Positions 1-11,051 are shown, counted from the stretch's first letter. The stretch: DNA of 64,000 bases from Adiantum capillus-veneris (GCA_014529385.2 CM043966.1:108133587-108197586); one strand, 5' to 3'. Notes: generated by a model from the letters alone, not told the origin. A program made the numbers and translations.

Positions 1-91
1 AGGTATTTTACTAGACACTAGGCATAAGAATTTCTAGGACCAGATGATTACTGTGATTGAAAGTCCTTTATCTAACTACGTTGCATTTATA
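1..91 (+). pseudogene. Endogenous pararetrovirus movement-protein gene, 5' fragment (left arm)
   Basis: Read from base 2, this matches the start of the pararetroviral ORF that is uninterrupted at 49,358-49,270 on the minus strand. The match is close through about base 72 and weaker to about 91. A TAG at 35-37 stands where the right-arm copy has a glutamine codon, so this copy is nonsense-mutated. The gene is cut here by an unidentified insertion and then by a 19.4-kb retrotransposon, and it resumes at 20,026. Its product would be a cell-to-cell movement protein of the 30K type; that assignment is inferred from its position ahead of the coat-protein region and from general similarity. The gene starts outside the window. 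Confidence 0.7.
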
Positions 92-566
92 CGCCCGTAT
101 ATTATAAATTGTACGTATATTACATATTTATATGCTGTATATCCGTATTATACGTGCATATCCAAATAAAAAGAAGTTCGATTGAAGTATATTTTGATCA
201 AAGTATATTTTGATCAAAATATATTTATACTTATAAAAAAAGAGGCACCGTGGCAGTTCGAACGAACTGCTGCAATTGTGATTGCAGCAAATAGAGACAG
301 AGTTGCTAGAGCTTTAGAGAGAAAAGTAGACAACAAGCACAGCACATCCATAGAGCGATCCACAGAGCCGATAAATTTTCTTTTAGTGTTTTTTCTGGTT
401 TTTTTTGCAGTTAATTTGTTAGCACTATTGTTGTGGAGCTTTGCTCGCACCTCAGTGTTAGTTTGTATTTTGTTTTTTACTAGCGCTATTGCTGTGGAGC
501 TTTGCTCACTTCTCATTGTTAGTTTGCAGGTTTAGACACCCGTCCTTGTCTATGTTGATCCTCCTT
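92..566. other. Unidentified ~475-bp insertion in the viral gene
   Basis: The right-arm copy runs straight from the sequence matching 1-91 to the sequence matching 567-576, so this block is extra DNA in the left arm. It is AT-rich at its start and holds two similar ~60-bp direct repeats (about 411-467 and 475-530), each containing TTGTGGAGCTTTGCTC or a close variant. There is a short interrupted palindrome at about 253-270. No terminal repeat or target duplication is clear. It might be a solo LTR or a SINE-like element; I cannot assign it. Confidence 0.5.
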
Positions 567-571
567 GGAAT

Positions 572-576
572 ATTAT
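572..576. repeat. Target-site duplication, left copy (ATTAT)
   Basis: ATTAT here pairs with GTTAT at 20,026-20,030. The uninterrupted right-arm copy reads GGAATATTATCC at this point: the left flank supplies GGAATATTAT and the right flank supplies TTATCC. This fixes the insertion point of the 19.4-kb element and shows that the viral gene was the target. Confidence 0.75.
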
Positions 577-1523
577 TGTTGGACGGATACGCCACGACGG
601 ACATCAACAGAGTGAGAACTCACCTAACAGGATTTGTCAGCTAAGGACGAATCTCGACCCGCAGGCGCGTGGAAGCAAGCATAGGGTGTCAACCTACACT
701 CAACCGACTCCTAACTAATTCCATAGAGGTCTCTACCCAATGTCTAAGCTATAGCCTTCAAGAGTGTATAAGAGGAAACTTCCTACAACGATTTCTAGAG
801 CCGAACACCCATCAAACAATCTCGAAACACCATAGAACTTGAAGGAGACCCTACTAACACCAATAGGTCGCTCTCCCTAAGGTCTGTGAACCAAAACCCC
901 AACCCAAACCACCTAGTGCAAAATCACGTAGGATGTCTGGCCCAAATTTGCAGGTCTTCGTTTCCAAAAACTTAAGTGCCTAATGTGTAGTTCTACTCAA
1001 TGCGAACGCGTGGATATGTTGCAATGGAAAATCGGACAACGTATGCTCACCAAATCACCAAATGAAGCTCGTAGATGGACTCACAAAACCGGACCGTACG
1101 CGCACAATGTAGGAATTGGCGTGTAGCTCTCGTCAGGGGGCAACACGCTGCACTTCTCCGCACTCGATTCCGACCACCAGTGCGCACATAGCGTCAAGAT
1201 GAATCTCTCCCTCTCTCTTGTACACAGTACGCTCACTCACAGACTTCAAAACTTTTTTAAAATGACAAAAGGTTTTTCATTAAGGTCAAAAAGTGGTATA
1301 AATACCTTACAATTCTCAAACCCTAATGTTCCAATTTAACCATCTACTCAATCTAAATATCAAAACTGGGATACAATCTGGAAACTTATGTAAGCCCCAA
1401 TATTTACAAGGTAAAATGTCTGGTTTTCTCAATAAATGAATAATTACAAAAAATAATAATTTGCCAAGCAATCATTTTCCGTAGGGTGTGTCCAGCTTTC
1501 GTAGGGTGTGTCCAGCTTCGACA
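577..1523 (-). repeat. 3' LTR of the 19.4-kb retrotransposon (947 bp)
   Basis: On the plus strand it starts TGTTGGAC and ends TTCGACA, so in sense orientation it begins TGTCGAAGC and ends TCCAACA. It aligns along its whole length with 19,096-20,025. An 18-20-bp stretch (GTAGGGTGTGTCCAGCTT) is duplicated near its sense start at about 1,482-1,518; the other LTR has one copy. A half-copy of the palindrome found inside the element lies at 925-938. A TATTTATA (sense strand) at 1,297-1,304 is conserved in both LTRs and could be a promoter element. Confidence 0.9.
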
Positions 1524-1542
1524 TGGCTGTTGAGCTGCTTCT

Positions 1543-4500
1543 TCATCTTAGACTGTCTCTCATCTTGAGCAATGACTCATATCTTGCATGTTGAGCCAGT
1601 AGTGTTGGGCCGAATATATCAGAGCTGATTGTGAAGAAGCCGGTGTAGAAAGCTTCTTCAAAGGCTTGGAGGTGATAGGATGGCAAAAACATGATCCTTT
1701 GATACAATGCATGTATCACCTCCTTGGAAGGCTGACCAATTAGATCATATGCACATCTGTATGTATCTTGAAAGAAGAAGATACTGTCTGTCGCGTGCCT
1801 GGCCCGGTTTGAACGTCTCGAAGACTGCCAAAAGGGTTTTGCAAATCTTTCTCATCATAATGCAAGATAGGTCAGGCGAGCCAGTGAAAAATTTGATGGC
1901 ATCTGTTAGGGTTTTCACCATGTATTGAACACTTATTCTCTCGCCTCCCTTCAAGCCTGGCAGCTTCAGATAGTTTAGCCAAGTAGGTTGGCTTCTTTGT
2001 AGTAGCTCCTGGGCCTTCCACGTCGCATCCTTGGTAGAGGGTAGAAACTTAGGTTATCTCTGATGACTTTTGGTGCCTCTACTAGATGGATAAGATATTG
2101 TGGATACTTTGTCATCCATGCCTTTCTCCACCTGGGCTGGGAGTCGACTATCAACTTTACCCCTTCAGGCTTGGAGATATCTGCTATGTACAGTGGCACT
2201 GTTGGCTCTTCTCTGATTCTTTTGTTGATCGTGGCGGCTTCGTATTTTAGCAGAGGATATGGGAGAGAGGGCTGTAGCCATTCACGCCGAAGGTTGCTAG
2301 CCTCTATCTTCTGAATGGTCATTGATTTAAAGACCCTCTGCTCCCATTCCAAGGCTTCTTTGGCCCTTTCTCTGATTTCCGCTTCTATGGCCTTGCGCAG
2401 CTTCTCTTCTTCTTCTTGTGTCGGATCTTGTGGCTCTTGAGAGGGTCCTACAAGGATTTCCTCTTGCATTGGTGTGTCCACAGGATCTACCACATTCTCT
2501 AAATCTATGCCTTCCATGGCTGCTGGCCTTGTGCTTAACTGCTCTTCTGCCTGCTGGCCTCTCAGTTCTTCTATCTGCTTTTGGAATGTCTGTTTCTCTA
2601 CTTCAGCTTGTTCTCCCATGTTCACGAGGAGGTTGTTCAAATCGGCATTGATCTTCTCTGCCTCCTCGAGCTTTCTCTTGATGTTTTCTAGCTCATCTTG
2701 TATTGCCTTGTTCTCTTCTTCCATACGGGTTTGCATTACCACTGACCCCTCGGCCATCATCAGCCTTTGCTTCTTCTCTAAAGTCAACTCCTTCTGGAGC
2801 TCTTTCATTTGTTCTTCATATAGCTGGCTCTCTGAAGTGGTGTGAGTCGAGCTAGTAGCTCTAACTCTGGCAGGAGATGCCCGTAGCCGCTGGATGGTTT
2901 GATCTTTAACTTTAAGCTGGTCCTTGAGCTCAATGACCTCATCCTCGCTAGCCTCGTGCTCTATTTCTGCCTTCTCTTTGGCATTCTGCATTGCTTCCAC
3001 TTCCTTGGACTCTTCAACAAGTTGTAGGGTTAAATTATCCCTTTCCCTCTCTGCATCTGTCAATGACTTGCTGAGTTTTCTATACTCTTCTTTGGCTCCT
3101 TGCACTCTCTGAGCTGCCGCCTGATTCTCTCTTTCCATCACTTGGCATCTTTGCAATGCCTTTGCCAGACTGGCTTGCAGCTACGCTTCTCTCTCTATAT
3201 GCCTCTGGCTTTGTTTGTGTAAAGTGTCAACTTCAGACTTTATCTGCACTTCAGTGGCTTTGAGATTAGCCATTTCACTTTCTGTGTCCAATGATTGTGC
3301 CCTTAGCCCGGTTAGCTTGGTCATCACCACATCCCAATCTTTGGTGGGTGGGTGCAGGTCCACTGTATCAATGGCCATCTCTTTAAGCTCCACTAACCAC
3401 AGGCTCTGCAATTATTCTTTGTGCCCTGTGCTTTCCAAGTCAAATGCGACTGTGGAAGCCTCTTCTTTTGAATATCCAGTAGCTAGTAGGTCTAGAAATG
3501 TGTTATACCTTGCTTCATTTGGCTCTGGTTGCTCACTTTTAGGCTTAGATTCTTCTTGCTCTTGGCTCTGTTATTGCTTTGAATCTTCTTGATGTTCATG
3601 TTTGTCTTGCTCCTCCTTCTGTTGAGTTTGTGGAGGGCTACGAGGAGGTGGTGAGGGCGGTGGACTAGACTCAGGGCTAGACGGTGGAGTTGTCGACTTT
3701 TCTTGAGATCCCTATCCGCCTTTGTCTTCCTCTCTCTCTCTCTCTCTCTTGGCCTTCCTGCTCCTCTAGCAATTGCCGTCTGACTTCCTCCACTTCTCCT
3801 TAATATAATCTCAAAATCTATCTCTGTGCACCCTTCGGGATGATCCAGAATCTCAAAATTCTTAATATAATCTTCAAATCTATCTGTGTGCACCCTTCAA
3901 GATGATCCCGACATTGCTTCTAGCGATGGCTTCCATAGCTCGGTCAAATCCCCCTTGAGGTCTCTTTCGGCTCTGAAACTTTCCATCAGCCGCTCTAGCA
4001 GTGCCGCTTTCTGTGATTTCGTCTCTTTTACCGGCACTTGGACAATCTCTTTCTTCCCTTTCTTCAACTCTGACTGCTCTTCTTACACGGTTTCTAACTG
4101 GCGTTTCAACCTAGTGGCAACCCTTGGTGCTTTGGGCTGTTCCTCTTCCTTATCTTCCTTGAGCCTCAGCCAGTCGTTTTGTGATGGAGGGTCAGACCAT
4201 CTTCCCTTGGCGTGCAATGCCCCATAAACCACTTTAGTGATTAACTCACCCGGCACAATGTATGTGGGGTTCTCGGTGCCCATCTTTACCAAATTATCAT
4301 TGTATATAAGCAGCATAGTTGATTACTTTCGGCTTGCTCTTCTGCATTGCCCAGGTGAAGGTTGTGGCAATTGCTCCAGGCGGCATTCTGTACTTTTGTT
4401 GCCGCTTTGTACACATATGGAAGTATTGATTGTACAGGTGACTCATGATTGCCACTTTAGGGTTGGCAATGTCTTCAAAGGTGTAGTTGCCTTTCTTTTC

Positions 4501-4992
4501 TGTGTACACCTTTACTTCGTCTCTTCTTTTGGTTACACTATCCCCTTTGTTGGAGAGGTCTAGTGCAGTTGCCACTACTTTCTCTATGATTTCAATCACC
4601 GTGTTTGGCTTGCCTTGCAGATCCGTAACCCTGGCCACTCCATCTTCTTTGATTGTAGTCACGAACTCCCATACTATTTTTATGTCGATTTGTGCCGGTA
4701 CAGTTTCAAAATAATTGTGGAGATCTATCTTCTCCAGGTACTCTGCCATCTTGCTTCTGACGAACTCATTGAGCTCCCGCGGTAGCATGGGTAGATCTAT
4801 TACATTTCCTTCGGTGTCTTTGAACACGCATTGGTAGATCTTCAGATCATTCGACTCTAGCAAGTCCTCTTGGATCCATGTGCTGGTTGGCTTTAGAGTT
4901 CCTTTTGGGATGACAAAGGGCTCTACTCCTTCCAAATAATCTTTTATGGTCATCCTTTTCTTCTTTGCCGGTGACTTTGCGGCGGCTTCCAT
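1543..4992 (-). pseudogene. Additional ORF (aORF) with N-terminal globular region and long coiled coil
   Basis: Five or more open segments in the same orientation form one decayed gene of about 1,150 codons. It starts at the ATG at 4,992 and ends at a TGA at 1,543-1,545, only 20 bp from the 3' LTR. The first 231 codons (to 4,297) begin with a basic stretch (SPAKKKR) and look globular. A frameshift leads to the segment 4,316-4,083, and in-frame stops follow near 4,081 and 3,895. The segment 3,411-1,975 is a heptad-like coiled coil rich in Glu, Lys and Gln for about 250 residues, then a Trp- and Pro-rich C-terminal region. A further frame change carries it through 1,954-1,745 and on to the end. 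A ~60-bp tandem duplication at about 3,800-3,905 also disrupts it. The sense position between pol and the 3' LTR is where Athila and some Tat elements carry extra ORFs. I do not recognise the family and assign no function. Confidence 0.7.
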
Positions 4993-5099
4993 AGATCCTG
5001 TTGCACTCAGTAGTCCAAAGTTAGCGTTTTCTCCATATCAGCTGAGAAACTGAGTTTTAACTATCCAAATGACTTGAAAATTAAAAATAAAACTTAAAT

Positions 5100-6060
5100 G
5101 GAACTTGGGAAACTGTGCATGTGCCCACAGTACCATTCTGGCCAAAAAATTTCATTTAGACATCCTACGTGTAGGATGTTTTTTTCATCAGATTTTGGTG
5201 ATACTTGGCATGCTGGTGGTCCTTCACCTGTACAACATGGCTATGTGATTGGATTTGGGTTTGGGCATCAAAAAGTGCATTTCTAGGCAGATTCAATCTT
5301 TAGGCTCACAAATTTGGGTAGAATATCCACAACAGGTGGCAAATGATATCCAAATGGGTTGAAAATTGATATATGGGCTCCTTGCACCATGGTAATGGCT
5401 CCCATGATGTCATTGTTTGCAAAGAAGTTCAAAAACATGCTGGACACATCCTACGCGTAGGATGTCTATTTCATCAAAATAGCTTGGGATTTGTTCCAAG
5501 GGTAGCTCTTGGCCTGTGGAACGTGGCTATACTCTTGGATTTTGATTTGGACAAGATTTGGTTTGGTAAGACCATGTGTAGTGCTTTTGGGCTCAAAATG
5601 TGTATCTTGGATGTGTTGGGGGTCAAAAATGATTAGAATGGCTTCAAACTTGATATATGAGCTCTTGAAGATGATATTAATAGATCTGGAATGGAAAAAC
5701 ACTCTCTATAGGCCAAAAATGTCAAATAGACATCCTACATGTAGGATGTCTACTTCATCATTTCTTACAGGTGACCACACAGATTGGTTGTCAATGTGCC
5801 CATGAATCTATTGTGAAAGTTTCATATGATTTGGACAATTTTTGGTAGGTCTATGGCCCATTATTGCCTCTATGCCTTGACTTTGCGTTTTTTCATGGAT
5901 ATGAGGTCAATTTTGGTCCAACTATGATGAAACTTGGTGGCTAGGATGTAAAGGCTGTGCAGAAAATGTGTGTGATGAGAGATGTTGGGTTTTGTGCCCA
6001 GAAATGGCTTTGAGACATCCTACGCGTAGGATGTCTCCTGATGATTTTTTAATGGAAACT
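5100..6060. repeat. Four-unit ~285-bp tandem array, each unit centred on a 20-26-bp palindrome
   Basis: Copies of the core ACATCCTACGCGTAGGATGT or close variants start at 5,160, 5,446, 5,730 and 6,015, a spacing of 286, 284 and 285 bp. The third copy (5,727-5,752) and fourth (6,012-6,037) are perfect 26-bp palindromes; the second is perfect over 20 bp; the first has a mismatched centre and end. The third has CATG at its centre instead of CGCG and stays symmetric. Between cores the units are strongly diverged but share pieces such as TTGATATATGNGCTC. The array lies in non-coding DNA between the second protease-like ORF and the aORF. Confidence 0.85.
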
Positions 6061-7894
6061 GCTACTGGTGCCTGCCCTTAGTCCCCCTGAGTCCCTTTTA
6101 AGCCTAATTTCAACAAAAAAGTCAAATGGATAGAAAGTAACTCCTTGTGTGGATTTCAGAGCCTCCGAGTCGTTTTCTGACTTTTGGAGTACTTTTCAGT
6201 GATGAAATTTCTTGATGTTGGTCTCCATAGCTTCCCAATCCCTTGGGGATCCTTGCCGTATGGTTTTTGTCGACTTTGGCTTCACCGGAGCTCCATTTGG
6301 CAATTTGTCACTCTAGAAGCACCCGCGGTTGCGTTTACATGTCTTCAATGACTTGTGGTGTTCTACCACCATAGGACTTGGTTGTTGATGGTCTAGGAAA
6401 GCCGCTAGTGAAGTTTGGTGGCAAACAGACATGCGGTTTGGCCATGAGAGCTATTTGACGCTTTGTGTGTCTGATACCGTTTCTGAAGTTTAGTGCCGCT
6501 TCCGATCACCTTTTGGTCATGTGGGCTACAAATACTTGTCGAGCATGTCGAGATGCTCCTAACCATGAATTTTGGTAGCATTTGGGCGCCTCTCCGCCGA
6601 TTTCCCATTTGGTGGCCTCTTGCGGTGCTCTAGGAATTAGGGTTTTTCTCGATGGTTTTCTACTGCCTTTGGGCATCCAAGACTGGTATCCTATGCTAGG
6701 GTAAGCTGTCGATGAAGTCTCATTGCTTTTGGGTTAGCCGTTAGGTGGTCACCTCTACTTGTAGGTCTCTACTACCCGCTTTCTGTGAGAACCCTACGCT
6801 AGTTTTCGCGACAAAACGACAAACATGCGTGAAAAGCTCAAGGTGATGAGCCTACCTCTCATGTATGAAGCCCGTCGGGTAGTCGTGCGCATCGTAGAAG
6901 CTGCTGGAAGTTCCGTTCGCTCTAAGTGGCAGAAGCTCTCTCTCAAAGATCAATAGTGGAAATGAGCTAAAAATGAAGTGAAAATTTCTTATAGTGGGGG
7001 TCCCCGAACCACTTTTCATGAAATTTGACATGTGCTCCCAACTTCTAGTGAGATGCAGTTTAGGCTTAAAAATTTCTTGATTTGGACTTCATTTGCCGAG
7101 TTTACCAAAAATTTGGCATTTCAGTCAAAATCTGGCCAAATCACGCTTTCCACTCCAGTCTCATAATTGCACCCCCACTGTACCATGGGTTGTCCTATAG
7201 TCACTGATCATCCCCATATTTTTTGTTTTTCATTACGACTGTTTTTCACCTGCTTTTTGTATTTTTGAAGTTTTTCTGCTGAAAATTAGCAAAATTAAAA
7301 GGAAAATAGAAAATCAAACCCAAAAAATCTCCAAAAATCATAATAAATCAAAAAAATCACCGCAAAACATTATACACACGCACATGCAATTTTTATCACA
7401 TGATTTCTCCGTTTTACCAATATTTTATCCAAAAAATGGCTATTTTTACTTATATACACACACCTAGGGTCTTGATTTGGCATTTGGCCCCATATACCTG
7501 TAGATTCATGCTGTATAAGGGCATATGTACTTGGGTTAGTTCAAAAAAATTTGCAATCAAACAACAACCCTTAAAAATAGTCGAAAGACATGCCCTTTTT
7601 TGCTCTTTCTGCCATTGGGTCCGCATTTGAGAATGCCTCCCCCTCTCCTAGCCGGAGTCCTCTCGAACGACAAGGTATCGCCTCGGAGTATGTGCCATGT
7701 ATGGGTTGAAAAAATTGTGCTAATGCTTGGCCTTTTAATGTGGCCCTATTTTATGCATACTCGATCAATGCATGGAAAAATTAATGTTGTGCAAGAGAAG
7801 GGTATAAGCAAGATGCTTATTGGCATTCGCCGTCGAGGTTTCCAGTTTTCTTTGCAAGTAAAATCTGTAACTCTAGTGCTCTTTGTTTGATTTT
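6061..7894. other. Non-coding interior of the 19.4-kb element
   Basis: No credible ORF, repeat or RNA gene is visible here. The stretch separates the second protease-like ORF from the palindrome array and becomes AT-rich at about 7,200-7,400. Confidence 0.5.
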
Positions 7895-8929
7895 CTATCT
7901 TGCAAAAGTTGCTTGCTTTGTTGCTATTGTCGATATGGCCGTAGTCATCTCCTTGGAGATAATTTTTGTGGCAAAATTGGTCGTAGACCTTGTCTCTTTT
8001 GCTTTCCATTCGTAGCTATTCATTGGCAGTTTGTGTAGGTTTATTGCTACTGCCGTGGTTGCCATTGTTTTGTTGCTGATTGGCACCCACATAAATCGGT
8101 TTGTTGGTTTCATATGCAATTGTTTGCCTTCCGATGTTGCTTGTACTGAAGGGAGTTCCTGTTGCTTCGGTTTCAGAATCCAGATGCGAGCCATATTTGA
8201 GTTGTTTTTGAGAATTTTCTTTGGAATCCATATCTTTTTTATTCGCTTGGTTTTTGGTTGAACTATCTGCTTCTGTTGATTTATTATGTTGTGTTGTGGT
8301 TTGTCTGTCATGTCATTTCTATCATTCCGCACCCATACTTGTTTGTCTCGTGTTGCTAACTCTGGTCTTTTCACAGTGGTCGGTGACTTCTTATGCATGT
8401 ATTGAACATGGTTGGTAGTTCCCTGTTTTTTAGCCTTGGGTATCATGTTGTTCTTTGGTGGCACCCTCCCTTTCGGCTCTTTATCCAGTGATTTCATTCC
8501 GGGCAGCTGATTCTTTTGGGGTTGTTGAGCAAAGGATATCACCTGGTATTCTTGTGCATGTTGAATTTTGACTGCTTTCGCACTCCAATCTATCTGCACA
8601 TTGTACTCTTTTTGCCAAGGTTGTCCCAACAACATGGGGTGTTGTGTGCTTTCATCCTCGACCACATAAAACTTGTGTGGGTAAATATATTGGTGTACTT
8701 GTACATGCAATATATTCCATCCCAATGTTTTCAGTGAATGTGATGTACTACTTTCCAGCACTTGTGGAGTAGGATGAAGTTGACCTGTGGGCTTGAGTTG
8801 TTTGTATAATCTGTAAGAGATCAAATTTTCTTGAGCTCCAGAATCAAGCAATGCCATCGATTCAACTTGATTGCAACCCACTTTGACTGCAATTATTGGC
8901 TCCACTGTGTCTTCATCAAAATTTGTTAG
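7895..8929 (-). CDS. Second retropepsin-like domain with basic Trp-repeat tail, downstream of integrase
   Basis: The first methionine gives 336 codons from 8,905, but the reading frame is open up to the TGA at 8,930-8,932 that ends the integrase segment, and it is in the same frame as that segment. Residues 17-30 hold ALLDSGAQENLIS, the catalytic D-S-G of a single-domain aspartic protease, and residues 91-97 hold MLLGQPW, matching the family's second conserved motif (I/L-L-G-x-P-W). From about residue 120 the protein is Lys- and Gln-rich, with Trp-centred motifs at about W191 (QVWVR), W226 (KKIWIPK), W242 (RIWILK) and W273 (RFMWVPI). Ty3/gypsy elements normally carry one protease, upstream of reverse transcriptase, and this element has that one too at 13,044-13,643. 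It could be a functional second protease, a clipped binding domain, or a piece acquired from another element. Confidence 0.7.
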   Translation of the reverse strand, partial: LTNFDEDTVEPIIAVKVGCNQVESMALLDSGAQENLISYRLYKQLKPTGQLHPTPQVLESSTSHSLKTLGWNILHVQVHQYIYPHKFYVVEDESTQHPMLLGQPWQKEYNVQIDWSAKAVKIQHAQEYQVISFAQQPQKNQLPGMKSLDKEPKGRVPPKNNMIPKAKKQGTTNHVQYMHKKSPTTVKRPELATRDKQVWVRNDRNDMTDKPQHNIINQQKQIVQPKTKRIKKIWIPKKILKNNSNMARIWILKPKQQELPSVQATSEGKQLHMKPTNRFMWVPISNKTMATTAVAINLHKLPMNSYEWKAKETRSTTNFATKIISKEMTTAISTIATKQATFAR

Positions 8930-10356
8930 TCATATGGCATTGATTTGCAACAGTGATCCACATTGTTTTTGTTGTCGTAGAAGTCTTCTTTTTGCAATGC
9001 TTTCTTTTGCTTCTGCTTGAGATTCTTCTCGTACCCTTTGTTTCTCCTTCATTTGTTGTTTTTCTTGATGGATTTGTTGAAGCATAGCCTGTGTTAGTGG
9101 TAAATGATATTTCTTTAATTGACACCCACTAATCCAATTTTGGCATTTCTTCACTGCTAATGTAGCAAGCTTGACAGCTCCACTTTGTGATAGGTCATTA
9201 ATCACAAAGGGTCCCATCCCTCGCTTTTTAAGTTTCTTGGCATGTTTCTTCAAGGTATAAACAAGTACATAATCACCTGTTTTGAACTCTTTCGTGCACA
9301 CATGCTTGTCAAAAAACTCCTTTTGTCTTCTCTTCTTAGCATAGATCGAAGCTACAACTCTCAGGCAAAGTTCATCTAGCTTTTCAAGATCATCTATTCT
9401 TGAATAGAGCTCATGCCCTATCCATTCTAAGCGTTTCGCTACTCGTAGAGTTGGAATTAAAAAATCTATGGGTAATATAGCATTTAGGCGAAACACCATG
9501 TTGTACGGTGTCGTTCCTATCGATGTTTTGTAAGCTACCCTGTATGCCCATAGTGTTGAGTGTAACTGCTGATCCCAGTCTGTTCTTGACTCCGATACAA
9601 TTTTAGTGAGAATCGTGCATAGTGTTTTCTTTGTGGCCTCAGCTTGTCCATTTGTATGTGGATGATATGGAGCAGATTTTGCCCCATTTTGCAAATACCC
9701 TTGCTCCCATCATGGGTCGTAGTGGCATCTCATCTCTCTTTATCGGCACCTTGGTGCATTCATACGTCACAACGCTTTACAAACTCTTTAGCATCCATAT
9801 GTAATGTAGGCCACCATATTCGTGCGGTTAAGAAAAATTTTGCCGTCTTATCACCTGAATAATGGCCTCCACTTATTCCACCACGTGCGTGTTCTAGAAT
9901 CAGCAGGTATTCACTTTCACTTGCACAGATTCTAAGTTGATTGTCCTTTCCTCGCTTATGGAGTTGGTTTCCAATTAACTGAAAGTCACCAGCCTCCAAC
10001 TCTTTAGCCCTTTTCCGTGCTCTTGTTATGTTTTCAAGAAATGTCCTTGTGGTTAAGAAATCAATAAAATATTGACTCCATGTAGGTGCAATGTTTACCT
10101 GAAACAATGTCGCGTGATCCACTGGTCGTTTGGCACTACATATAGTACAATTGGTAGCATAAGCATGTGTGTATGCGTACATAGTTGGCCAATAAACCCC
10201 TAACTGTTTCAGTCTCTGGTGTGTTTTCACTGTGGAGCAATGAAATGCACAATAGTGGACATGCGCTTCTTCAAGATAACACTCAAATTCCTCCGGATTT
10301 ATACATAATCGTAGAATTTGGTGCGATCCTAGATGATACAGCCGCCCTGCAATCAA
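8930..10356 (-). pseudogene. Integrase remnant: two zinc-binding modules, catalytic core deleted, C-terminal region kept
   Basis: The segment 10,356-9,760 contains two HHCC-like modules. The first has HYCAFH followed by CTIC. The second, about 100 residues later, has EHARGGISGGH followed by KRCDV and, after a frameshift, further family sequence (EMPLRPMMGAR, FAKWG). The sequence then jumps to SAPYHPHTNGQAE (9,694 onward), which holds the third catalytic residue, glutamate. The roughly 80-100 residues between, which carry the two catalytic aspartates of the DDE core, are missing, so strand transfer is impossible. The C-terminal part is well kept (GDYVLVYTLKKHAKKLKKRGMGPF, a GPF/Y-type module, given here in part by position 9,290-9,200). 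It ends at TGA 8,930-8,932, beyond which the same frame continues into a protease-like domain. Confidence 0.85.
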
Positions 10357-10383
10357 GTGGAAGTTTTTTGTTTGTCGAATTGT

Positions 10384-11039
10384 TTATTGTTTGGATCTTT
10401 CTTCCGTGTTATCAAACCTACCTCCAATCGAAAGAATGCTAACAATTTCCTGAGACCATTTGGGTATCATTTCAATATTGAAAAGATAAGCATCTGGTAT
10501 GTCATCATCTACTTCTTCATGAGCTTCCCCGCTGTGTAGCCTTGAAAGATGATCCGCCCGTAGATGGGTTTTATCCTTTTTTACCACCAGTATGAAATCA
10601 AACTCTAGCAATATAATAAACCAGCGTACATCCTCCCTATAATGCATGGTTTATTTACCAGGGACAAAAGAGCTTGATGATCTGTGAAGAACACAAATTT
10701 GTTTGCGAGCAAATAATTCCGAAATTTCTTTACAGCATAAATCATTTCTAACCCCTCCCTTTTGGTGGTTTTGTAGTTCTTTTTCGCACTATTTAATTGT
10801 CGACTTGCATAAAAAACTGGAAAATTCATTGTTCCGTCTCGAGGTTGAGCCAGAATACTCCCAATTGTATATGCAGATGCATCAATGTGAACATGGAATA
10901 TCTTTTCCCAGTCCGGTGCTTTAAGTACAGGTGCTGATACAAGGTTTTCCTTCAGCTTTTGGAATGAAGTTTCACACTCCTCAGTCCAATCGAAATTGAC
11001 TAACAAACGATACAGAGGTTGTGCGATGACTGCATACAT
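10384..11039 (-). pseudogene. RNase H domain of the 19.4-kb element's pol
   Basis: The segment 11,039-10,605 reads from the reverse-transcriptase connection (LYRLLVNFDWTEECE) into RNase H: HVHIDAS has the first catalytic aspartate, REGLEMIYAVKKF the glutamate, and FFTDHQALLSL the second aspartate. A frameshift at about 10,610-10,650 moves the rest into the segment 10,647-10,384 (REDVRWFIILLEFDF, then ADHLSRL with the last acidic residue). This is the normal Ty3/gypsy enzyme that removes RNA from the RNA-DNA hybrid. I see no second, archaeal-type RNase H after it. Confidence 0.85.
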
Positions 11040-11051
11040 ATATATGAATCT

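Noticed and set aside
182-535. 117-codon ORF with hydrophobic stretches
   Set aside because: It overlaps an antisense ORF of similar length, lies in an AT-rich unidentified insertion, and has no recognisable motif.
1745-1954. Separate small gene of 69 codons
   Set aside because: It is the frame-shifted continuation of the aORF toward its end at 1,543 and was included there.
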